Source: Irpex lacteus (Eukaryota > Basidiomycota > Agaricomycetes > Polyporales > Irpicaceae). Taken from it: a stretch of 64,000 bases of DNA. Made by a program: the position numbers and the translations under genes. Within the stretch, counting starts at the first letter, position 1. Each line of letters opens with the position of its first letter. Of the stretch, positions 1 to 8,219 are shown one piece after another. The notes under the pieces are model-generated. The model saw only the letters and a list, made by a program, of their open reading frames with translations, was not told the origin of the DNA and searched no databases. The stretch is from contig MQVO02000017.1 in the NCBI GenBank assembly GCA_001986395.2, forward strand, positions 62,001-126,000, given 5' to 3'.

Positions 1-2
1 CA

Positions 3-1916
3 ACGCTTACTTTACCACAGCAATCTAAACCATTTTGTGATCAGAAGTGTATGGAATGTAGCACTTGTGCGGAAGCATTGGATTGGGATAGGCAAAGACA
101 ACAAGAGACTGATGAAATACTATACACGTCTAATATCCATAAGTGTTTCAAGAATAACTGTTTGGATAATAAGTATCACACATGTAAAGCCAGGTTTCCT
201 CGAGCACTGCAAGCAGAAACAGCTGTTGATACCGAATCAGGTGCTTTGATAATGAAAAAGGGGGAGGCGTGGGTAAATACATTTACACCTACTTTAACGT
301 ACTTGCTCCGGTGTAATACTGATGTGACAAGCTTACAATCTGGTACTGCACTGAAATCAGTAATAGCATACGTCACTGATTACATTACCAAATCACCATT
401 AAGAACACATGTTATTTTTGATGCTGTGAAGACAGTATTTGCTAAAAATATGGAGGAACCAGTGAAAGGCGAAGAAAGATTGAAAAAAGGTAGGTCAGTA
501 ATTACAAAGGTTGTAAACTCACTGACTGCCAAAAGTGAAATAGGATCACCCATGGCATCAATGTATTTGCTTGGTCATTCAGATCACTATACTAGTCATC
601 AGTTTCAACGTTTTTATTGGAAGTCATATGTAAATGAAGTTAACAGTGATTGGATTTCCGAAGACTTCGATGATACAAAAATGGATGTTGATGTCAATCC
701 GCCTGATAACCAAGAACAGAAAGTGGTTATGATAAAAAATGTAAACGGTGTTGTTGGAATATCACCTGTTCTTGATTACATGTTCCGACCACGAAAATAT
801 GAAAGTGTCAATCTTTACGACTGGATACGCTTCTCTAACAAAACGAAAGCTGGAAAAAGCAGCACAGCTAAAGTTAAAAAGGAATCTGAACGAAAATGGG
901 ACGTTGAATACATTATCAAACATGACTGGCTAATGAAAAATGGACAAGACAGTGAGAAGTTGATGTTCTTGATTCAATGGGCAGCTGGAGATACAACATG
1001 GGAAAATCTTTACACGTGTGATGAATTGCAGGCCATGGATGACTACTTAGAACGTCTTGGTGTTTCTCATTGGAGTGAGCTTCCAAAGGATCAAAAAACC
1101 AATGACAAAGCAGAAACAAGCGAGAACGATGATAAATCAAAAATAGTCTCAGATAGTGATACAAGGACAGAATCAAATGCTGATTCAGACACAGATTCAT
1201 GCTCAGAGTCAGGTGAGAGCTCAACTACTGATACAAGCTTACTATCTGATGTGGATGTCAACAGTGACGATAAGAGCTTAAATCAGTCGAAAGACATTAA
1301 AACTAATGATGACCATTATAGACGACATTTGAGTGAATCTGACCATCACAGGTATGCTGATTTTCTTGAAGAACATCCTCAGTATAGTACACACAAAGTA
1401 CGTTTGATTTCAGAGGCAAAAGGTAGAGTACCAGATTTTGTGGGCGGTCCGTTGCCAAGACACGATCGCGGAAATAGAGAAGAGTACTGCATGACTATGT
1501 TGACTCTTTTTCATCCATGGAGGCGAGGAAAAGATCTCAAAACTTCACATCAGACATGGAATGAGACATTTGAAGGATATCAATTTACTGACAGGCAGAA
1601 GGAAATCATGAAGTTTTTTAACGTGAGGTATGAGTGTAATGATGCTCGTGATGATTTTTCGGCTCAACGTAAAGCTCACCAAAGCGATAGAAATGGGTGG
1701 CCACAGAATATTGATGACAAAACACTTGAATGGTTAGATACTCATGACAACACTCAATCATATTCTGAGTTCTCTAGTATTGTGAATGAAGATGAAGATA
1801 ACACAAAGTTCTCGGAATCAATGTTGAGTAGTCTCAGAAGAATGGCGGAGACAGAAGACTTGCAGAGGCAAATGGTTTATTGGAAGATTTGGTCAATGTC
1901 AATGAGGACACGTTGA
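3..1916 (+). CDS. Helitron Rep-type protein, C-terminal part with chromodomain-like segment (5' truncated)
   Basis: The frame is open from the window edge, so the ATG at 51 is internal and the true start is upstream. Counting from that ATG, a rolling-circle-type motif YVTDYITK lies at residues 107-114 (Tyr107, Tyr111, Lys114), matching the paired tyrosines of Helitron Rep proteins. MYLLGHSDHYTSHQF at 171-185 is typical of the Helitron-like N-terminal/Rep region. Residues about 283-338 read as a chromodomain: a WDVEYIIKH strand, LMFLIQW, then GDTTWENLY and a C-terminal helix DDYLERLGVS. The loop before the TW is shorter than in HP1. A Ser/Asp/Glu-rich linker (about 350-430) follows. The frame ends at 1916, while the continuation (LLEDLVNVNEDTLKLL) lies in the -1 frame, open from about 1832. 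A single RepHel protein has therefore been split by a frame shift. What binds the chromodomain-like segment is unknown. Confidence 0.7.
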   Translation, partial: TLTLPQQSKPFCDQKCMECSTCAEALDWDRQRQQETDEILYTSNIHKCFKNNCLDNKYHTCKARFPRALQAETAVDTESGALIMKKGEAWVNTFTPTLTYLLRCNTDVTSLQSGTALKSVIAYVTDYITKSPLRTHVIFDAVKTVFAKNMEEPVKGEERLKKGRSVITKVVNSLTAKSEIGSPMASMYLLGHSDHYTSHQFQRFYWKSYVNEVNSDWISEDFDDTKMDVDVNPPDNQEQKVVMIKNVNGVVGISPVLDYMFRPRKYESVNLYDWIRFSNKTKAGKSSTAKVKKESERKWDVEYIIKHDWLMKNGQDSEKLMFLIQWAAGDTTWENLYTCDELQAMDDYLERLGVSHWSELPKDQKTNDKAETSENDDKSKIVSDSDTRTESNADSDTDSCSESGESSTTDTSLLSDVDVNSDDKSLNQSKDIKTNDDHYRRHLSESDHHRYADFLEEHPQYSTHKVRLISEAKGRVPDFVGGPLPRHDRGNREEYCMTMLTLFHPWRRGKDLKTSHQTWNETFEGYQFTDRQKEIMKFFNVRYECNDARDDFSAQRKAHQSDRNGWPQNIDDKTLEWLDTHDNTQSYSEFSSIVNEDEDNTKFSESMLSSLRRMAETEDLQRQMVYWKIWSMSMRTR

Positions 1917-4900
1917 AATTGTTGCCGAGCTTTGTTGAAACTGCTGATGACGCTAAATTTTGGCACAACACTTTAACTCAAACACGCGACGAAATACTCC
2001 AGAAACGGCACGCAAAACTCCTCAAACAAAGAAAGCAGCCAGAAAATGATAGTGATGAGGAGGATACTGAAGGATCACTAAAGATCGTAGACGAATCATA
2101 TTTCTCAAGACTGTACAAACCAACAAAAGAAGAAGACAGAAATTTGATAAATGAAATCTGTACTTCATTCACTTTGAATGAGGAGCAAGATAGAGCGTTC
2201 AGAATAGTTGCAAATCATGCCACACTGAAAAAGCCATCACAACTAAAAATGTATCTGGGAGGTATGGCTGGTACAGGAAAATCTCAAGTAATCAAAGCAC
2301 TAATGCAGTTCTTTAAAGCTCGAAACGAAGAATATAGATTCACATGCATTGCTCCTACAGGTGCTGCAGCTTCACTAATTGGAGGATCTACTTATCACTC
2401 TTTCCTAGGTATGAACACTTTCAACAAAGAAGCAGAAGATCGTCTATCCAATTTGTCCGAGGTCAAGTCCCATTTACGTGACGTAGACTATATATTTCTA
2501 GATGAAGTGTCGATGCTTGACTGCCGTAGCTTATATAGCATATGTAAAAAAATGTGTAAAGCAACAGGTGATGAGGGGAATCCATTTGGAGGCAAGAATC
2601 TGATTTTAGCAGGAGATTTTGCCCAACTGCCTCCGGCAGGTTCTGGAAAAGCATTGTACGCTGCTAAAGTAGAGTCTATAGTTCATCGAACTTCATCAGT
2701 TTCAGACCAAGAGGCTTCAATAGGAAAGGCATTGTGGCATCAGTTTACAACTGTAGTAATTCTACGTGAAAATATGCGCCAACGATCACAATCAAAAGAT
2801 GATGCCAAGTTTCGCACATTGCTCGAAAATTTGAGATACAAAGCTTGCACAAAAGAAGATATAGCGTTTCTGCGACGAAGAATTGCGGGTCAGTCAAAGG
2901 AGAGACCAAAATGGAGTGATGAGCAATTTCGCAATGTGTCAGTGGTGTGTACCTACAATGCAATTCGTGACAAATTAAATGAACTTGGAAGTGTTCGACT
3001 TGTAAAGGAGTTAAATCAGCCATTGCAGTATTTCTATTCCATGGACCGTTTACATACCAATACAAAAGAACGTACACGACAAGCACAGCAGAAGAATATT
3101 GATCCATTACGTAGATCAAACAACTTGAGTGTAAATGATCAATACTACTTATGGAATTTGCCTCCAAGTTGTACTAGTCATCATCCCGGCAAGCTGCCAT
3201 TATGTTTGGGAATGCCCATCATGATAAAAAAGAATAAAGCAACTGAATGCTCAGTAACAAATGGTGCAGAAGGTATTGTAGTTGGTTGGAAGAGCAAAAC
3301 CATTGATGCAGAGCATGATGCCTTGGAAATCTTGTTTGTGAAACTGACAGCCAACCCGACACCAGTACAGTTACCTGGTCTTCCTGAAAATGTTGTGCCT
3401 ATCGTTGCAGAACCAATAAACATAGGTTGTAAAATTCATGATGGAAGAACTATTGACATTACACGTACTCAAGTACCTGTGTTACTAAACTTTGGTATGA
3501 CAGACTTTGCATCCCAAGGTCGCACCCGAAAGTATAATGTAGTTGACATTCAGAACTGCAAAAATCATCAAGCCATATATACTTGTCTGTCAAGAGGGTC
3601 CAGTTATGAAGGAACTTTAATAATTCAAGACTTTTCAACAAGACACATGACAGGTGGTCTCGATGGATATTTGAGACAAGAGTTCCGTGAGTTGGAGCTG
3701 TTGGATGAAATCACCAAGTTGCGTTTCAACAAAAAGCTACCAGCAGGTGTCTTTGGGCAAACAAGATCACACTTGATATCATCTTATCGTAAAAAGAAAG
3801 GTGATAAGTATACTCCCAAAGCTATGCCTAATGCTTTGAAATGGACAGAATCAGAGCCATACAAACTGGCAGACCCATTTGATGAGGCAGAATGGGAAAT
3901 TATTGATCATAAAAAAGTAGCAAAAAACATAGCAACAGAGACTGACAACAAAGTTACCAAAAAGCCACGCAATATACGACAGGCGAACTATGTTACTGCT
4001 AAAGGTACAGCAAGATTACCACAACTTAGTTCTTCTTCCAAACATGTCCAACATAAACGAAAGCACAGTGAAATGCCAAATATGCCAAACAAGCGACCTA
4101 CAATAGAAATTAGCACATTGAGAGAAGAAGGTCCAGTGGGTTTTGTCTGGCATGATGAAACATTCAGTTGTGCGTACGATACTTTATTTACTATTTTGTT
4201 GGACATACTACGTACTACACCCTTTGATTGGAGAAATATTGTAGAACTGAGTGGAGGATACTTGCAAAGTTTTGATTTAACATTCAGTTCAGACGACGGT
4301 ACAAGTTTGGAAATGAAAAGACAAGCTGTTCGTCAGTTGTTATGCAATGACTATCCCACTCAATTTCCATTGTCTAGAAATGGAGCAGATATACATGAGC
4401 TATGCTATTACATGTTAAACTTAGGGGGAGCATCAGGCAGAAGAGCTCTCTACTGTAAAAATTGTAAAGAGGAGGTCAAGTCTAAAGTACTGAATCAAAT
4501 CATGTTACTACATTGTACAAACGAAGTATGGAAAGGAAAGACAATAAGAGCAGGTTCTGCAGCTGGGCAAAGTATATCAAATTGGATGCATGCATTCTTT
4601 AATACAAAAACAAAGTCTAAGTGTCCAAGGTGTCAAAAGACACAAACTGAATATCGATATCAATATACAGCAAAGATTCCATTTATACATATCCGATTAA
4701 ATGAAAAACTACCTGTACGATTTGAAAGACAAATTCAGTTCAACGAAGACATTTATCGATTGTCAGGTATCATTTACTTTGGCGGATTTCACTTTACATG
4801 CCGAATTATTGATGCAGAGGGAAGAATATGGTACAACAACGGAATTCAGACAGGATCAAAGTCAAGATATGAGTCACATATAAATGACATGCATTCACAA

Positions 4901-4966
4901 CTACTACAAACAGCTCCTGGTCAAAGAAAGGCGGTAGTAGTCATTTACAATCTTGTCATTGGATAG
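1880..4966 (+). CDS. Helitron PIF1-like helicase with C-terminal USP-like cysteine protease domain
   Basis: The first codon here is TTG, not ATG; the frame is open from about 1832 and is the shifted continuation of the upstream Rep frame. Helicase motifs, numbered from 1880: Walker A GGMAGTGKS (127-135), Walker B FLDEVSM (206-212), GDFAQLPP (245-252), LRENMRQ (295-301), TDFASQGRTR (541-550) and YTCLSRGSS (567-575). This is a complete PIF1/RecD-type set, expected to unwind DNA 5'-3' during rolling-circle transposition. After a basic linker (about 680-740) comes a roughly 280-residue domain with a Cys box (TFSCAYDTLF, Cys764), two CxxC pairs (Cys859/862 and Cys915/918) and a His box (GGFHFTCRI, His971, followed by WYNNG). 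This order of Cys box, zinc ribbon and His box is that of ubiquitin-specific proteases. Helitrons with OTU-type proteases are known; a USP-like tail is less familiar to me. The stop at 4964-4966 lies inside a small inverted repeat. Confidence 0.85.
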   Translation: MEDLVNVNEDTLKLLPSFVETADDAKFWHNTLTQTRDEILQKRHAKLLKQRKQPENDSDEEDTEGSLKIVDESYFSRLYKPTKEEDRNLINEICTSFTLNEEQDRAFRIVANHATLKKPSQLKMYLGGMAGTGKSQVIKALMQFFKARNEEYRFTCIAPTGAAASLIGGSTYHSFLGMNTFNKEAEDRLSNLSEVKSHLRDVDYIFLDEVSMLDCRSLYSICKKMCKATGDEGNPFGGKNLILAGDFAQLPPAGSGKALYAAKVESIVHRTSSVSDQEASIGKALWHQFTTVVILRENMRQRSQSKDDAKFRTLLENLRYKACTKEDIAFLRRRIAGQSKERPKWSDEQFRNVSVVCTYNAIRDKLNELGSVRLVKELNQPLQYFYSMDRLHTNTKERTRQAQQKNIDPLRRSNNLSVNDQYYLWNLPPSCTSHHPGKLPLCLGMPIMIKKNKATECSVTNGAEGIVVGWKSKTIDAEHDALEILFVKLTANPTPVQLPGLPENVVPIVAEPINIGCKIHDGRTIDITRTQVPVLLNFGMTDFASQGRTRKYNVVDIQNCKNHQAIYTCLSRGSSYEGTLIIQDFSTRHMTGGLDGYLRQEFRELELLDEITKLRFNKKLPAGVFGQTRSHLISSYRKKKGDKYTPKAMPNALKWTESEPYKLADPFDEAEWEIIDHKKVAKNIATETDNKVTKKPRNIRQANYVTAKGTARLPQLSSSSKHVQHKRKHSEMPNMPNKRPTIEISTLREEGPVGFVWHDETFSCAYDTLFTILLDILRTTPFDWRNIVELSGGYLQSFDLTFSSDDGTSLEMKRQAVRQLLCNDYPTQFPLSRNGADIHELCYYMLNLGGASGRRALYCKNCKEEVKSKVLNQIMLLHCTNEVWKGKTIRAGSAAGQSISNWMHAFFNTKTKSKCPRCQKTQTEYRYQYTAKIPFIHIRLNEKLPVRFERQIQFNEDIYRLSGIIYFGGFHFTCRIIDAEGRIWYNNGIQTGSKSRYESHINDMHSQLLQTAPGQRKAVVVIYNLVIG

Positions 4967-4982
4967 TAGATAGAATTACTAG
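4964..4982 (+). other. Small inverted repeat at possible Helitron right end
   Basis: TAGTA at 4964-4968 is answered by TACTA at 4977-4981, just after the helicase stop codon, and CTAG follows at 4979-4982. Helitrons typically have a short hairpin about 10 nt before a CTRR end. The stem is only five pairs, so this is weak. The A/T-rich composition continues to about 5010, so the real end may lie slightly downstream. Confidence 0.2.
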
Positions 4983-4985
4983 CTG

Positions 4986-6033
4986 TAAAATAGAACAAAA
5001 TACTCAGGAATCGTTACCTGCCACTTGATGGCCTCACTCCCCCAAGTATGCTATGATTCGGCGTGATCATAGTCATGAATGGACCGCAAACGTAGCCATC
5101 CCTGAGAATAGGTCCTCATGACGGATTCTACAAACTCATACGCTCAACGTTTGACCTCTGGAAATTCTACCTATGTACCCCCCCTGTGTCATTACATTTC
5201 ATATATCGGGAAGGCCAAGCACGCATCGCTGCTTGTTTGTCGCAACCTTTGACCGGCGATCGTTCCATCGCCGACTTCGAGGACCGAAAACCGCCGGCGT
5301 AGCAAGATCCAAACAGTACACAAATCCATACACGCATTTTGAGTCGCTTTGGGGAGCTACGCGATCACCTTAATTTTCATTTCGCGCAGCCATATACGTC
5401 GAACTCATCTAATGGTTTGCGAGCCCTAAGTGGGCATATTCGCGCAGGCGTCATGTCTGGGAAGCACGACGTCCAAGCAGTGCATGGCAGTACACGACTG
5501 CGCAAGGTTTCTCGGCCTTCTACCCTCGAAACGCCTTCATTCAGCCAACGCGGTACGTTGTATGCATTTGAACGCCCCCGAGTACAACAGCTATCTGACA
5601 TGCATTGACATGCACTTCCAGATGGAAATACCAGCAATTAGCTCCGACGCCCGTCTGTGGCGACTCACTCACAGAGGACACGCACGTTTTCAGACATCCT
5701 CTGCCTTACAGTATAGGGAGTAAGTATGATGCATATACTAGCACGTATCGCTTCCATAAGGTCGGGAACACTGGTTTTAGCGGTGGGAATAACATATCGA
5801 CGACGCGCATGGCACGACTGTCATTCTATAGTCTCAACAATGAGGACGCCTGGACACTGTGCATCATGCTCCTTCGATGCTGGGGATCCTCGTGGAAGTC
5901 ATCTCTTTCTCACGCTCATAACGGAGCATTGGTATACATATACCATGGGTCCATCGCTCTTGAAGGTCTTTCTCTTTCCCTCCCTCTTCTGACCCGTTTG
6001 CAGCTTTGTTTCGCAGTCCTCCCTCCCCCGACC
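4986..6033. other. Intergenic, nothing recognised
   Basis: The stretch between the Helitron and the first F-box-like gene has only short overlapping frames on both strands, without recognisable domains or splice-consistent exons. Several pyrimidine-rich runs (5985-6030) precede the ATG at 6034 and may be part of that gene's promoter. Confidence 0.4.
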
Positions 6034-8219
6034 ATGTCTCTATCACAGGCCAGGTGGTGTCCTCGTACCCACTCTTATTCGACTGGGAATTCAAAGGACG
6101 TGAAATATGTGGCGGCGGAAAGCGAGGTGAGTACGAGATAAAGCAAGAGATGATGTCCTTCCTAACGGCGACGTTGCTTAACTCCGTAGGCAGTGAGATT
6201 GCTCGCTGCTCGCATTCCCCCAGAGCTCTTCGAGAACATACTATTCTACGTCAACTTAGATTGCGTCTCACAACGTAGAGAGGATATTCGAACAATTGGC
6301 AACAATCTCGAACGGAATCGAGGGAAACCAAGCCCGATGGACGTTCTGACCGACCTCAAGCGATGCTCACTCGTCTGCCTCTTCTGGGCCAACACTTGTC
6401 GGCAACATATGTTCTCGGATAGAACTCTGAAGATCAAGTCTTACGAGGACGCCAAGATACTCAGAAGATATATCGTTCAAGGGTGTCCGAGACTTACGCC
6501 GATGCACCAGCTCATCCGGTGTGTACATGCTACTCAGATCTACAGCGGAGTATGGGCCCCGCAAGGCCGCTCAAAGAGGCAAACTTCTTTTCTGCATCTT
6601 CTCTGTCTTCCCGTCATACAAGCCAAGTTTGAAGACTTGACGATTCAGGGCCCCGTCTCAGCGGAATTTCACCATGCGAAGCTCAATACACCCCACTGGG
6701 GCATACCGCCATCGGTAGTTGTACCAAGCTCATTCCTGCACACTGACATCTACCTCAATGATGTCCATTTTCCCTCATTCTATCACATCATCAAATACAT
6801 TAGGCACTTCTCTTGCACTACCTGTATCGTGTTCGATAAGATAACATGGGATGGGCAGAGGGTCCTATTACTACCACATGCCTCCAGTACAATCTCCGGT
6901 CACCGCAGACCATGTGTCACGACTTGGACAATTTTTTCCTTTTATTTTTGACTATTTTTCCGATTTTTCTCTCAATTCCTACGTCATTCCTGTACCTGTT
7001 CTGAAAGACCAGTCACGTGACCCTGGGACATAGTTATGTAATACTGTATAGTTCCATCCCACGTCCACATGATCCATAGAAGGCGCTAGAACCTTGTAGA
7101 ACATTGCACCATATCGCGTCATCATTGCATCATTGCTTACTCATAGTGGTGTTAGGAGTACAGACCCGGTACCAGGGGTCCTCGTAGATACATATATAAG
7201 CCCCACTGGGCTCTGCCTGGAGACCTCAGTTTCGACCTCTTGGTCTCTAGGTATGAGTTCCACTTTGTATTGTCGATAGTATAATGCTAACTTGGTCTCT
7301 AGTCATAACTCTATCGCTAGTCCCTTGACGTCGGTGCTCACACACACCACACTTGTCTCTGCGAGGGTCCTGTTTAGTTGTTAGATACTTTTGTTACGCG
7401 ACCTCGTTACTCTCGACATCGAGCGAGCTCTAGCCTGGTCATAGTCGTGACACCATGCTCCATGGATGTTGGTGTGACGGAAGTCTGCACCGACTCCGTC
7501 CACCTCGCTTTGACAGCTCTGATGATGAACCCAAATTGCCCGTTGCACAGGCTCAGCGACGAGGAACGCGTCTGGACGATCAAGTTTGTGACGCTGCTGT
7601 GGGGCCACGAGAAAGAGCCCTATGTGGCAATCGGTGAGTATCGCAAACAGAGACTCGATTCGCTTCTAAACTAACGTCGGGTGCTCTTCTAGCATTTAAT
7701 GTCTCGGAGCAAGCGACGACAATGGATATAGGAATGTTCCATTTTGTATTCGAAGAACTCACCTCTGAGGGCCGGATGGTCTCCGCTTTGAGTGTGGTGG
7801 GCATATGCGCATACATAAATGAGCACCCCTCTACAAACCTTCCTGCCAGCTTCGATGCTCTGGTAAATCACATCAGGACCCACCCGACTATCCGCGCCCT
7901 TGTCCTGCTATTTGACTCCTTCGACCGCCTAGTACAAGAGTCCATAACACCATGCCTTGAAGGACTTGTCCTAGTAACTGAAACCATCCAGCTTCATGTT
8001 GTGCTCGCGTACGAGAGTGAGGAGGAGCATAGTAAGGCAATAGGCGTATATCTGGTCACACTGGAGCCTAACGGTGCGTCGACTGTTGCATCGGTCCCAC
8101 TTGGCAATACTAATTTCAGTCTCTCAGGATGCATCTGGTCAGACCTACTGGGAAGGAAAAAGGACAAGAGCTCGGAAATTCTCCAACGGCAACTACGCAA
8201 GAACAAACAGACGAGTTGA
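6034..8219 (+). pseudogene. F-box-like gene A, split by a solo LTR
   Basis: Exons inferred from splice signals and paralogs: 6034-6126 (31 codons, ending VAAESE), 6190-6914, then the inserted LTR, 7458-7633, 7693-8073 and 8128-8219. Exon 2 begins AVRLLAARIPPELF, the F-box-like start shared by all paralogs, with DLKRCSLVCLFW completing the motif. F-box proteins use this segment to bind Skp1 in SCF ubiquitin ligases; the substrate is unknown. The middle exon carries the conserved LALTALMMNPNCPLHRLSDEE stretch, and the last exon ends ILQRQLRKNKQTS. The LTR plus one target-duplication copy (6915-7457) interrupts the codon for the residue after HRRP. Without that segment the frame is continuous and would give 488 aa, so the insertion is the only obvious lesion. 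All introns are 54-63 nt with GT-AG ends. As it stands, translation runs into the LTR and stops at 6951. Confidence 0.8.
6915..7452. mobile_element. Solo LTR (538 bp) inserted in F-box-like gene A
   Basis: The element starts TGTCACGACT and ends AGTCGTGACA, perfect 10-bp inverted termini with the TG...CA ends of retrotransposon LTRs. It is flanked by a 5-bp target duplication CCATG (6910-6914 and 7453-7457), typical of integrase-mediated insertion. Inside are a T-rich stretch after the left end, an ATATATAAG TATA-like box (7192-7200) and several TTGGTCTCTAG-like repeats. No internal coding region remains, so it is a solo LTR left by recombination between two LTRs. Its sequence differs from the 265-bp LTRs at 52-61 kb, so it belongs to another family. 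Confidence 0.9.

Larger units (their letters stand above)
1..4985 (+). mobile_element. Helitron-like element, 3' part (5' end outside window)
   Basis: Two adjoining open frames encode the parts of a Helitron RepHel protein: a Rep-like segment with a two-tyrosine motif and a PIF1-type superfamily 1 helicase. The element enters the window already in frame, so its 5' end, the first rolling-circle motifs and any left terminus lie upstream. Base composition and codon choice are clearly A/T-biased (many AAA, GAA, AAT and TTT codons) compared with the rest of the window, and this bias fades near position 5010. There are no introns, unlike every host gene here. Helitrons move by rolling-circle replication and usually end in CTRR after a short hairpin. 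A candidate right end is a small inverted repeat at 4964-4981, but the terminus is not proven. The element appears inactive or damaged because its two reading frames are out of register. Confidence 0.75.

Noticed and set aside
1860..1885. Programmed -1 frameshift site between Rep and helicase frames
   Set aside because: No slippery heptamer or clear downstream structure was seen; a simple indel explains it better.
6915..7452. The insert in gene A as a long intron
   Set aside because: TG...CA inverted ends and the perfect CCATG duplication identify an LTR; the boundaries are not GT-AG.
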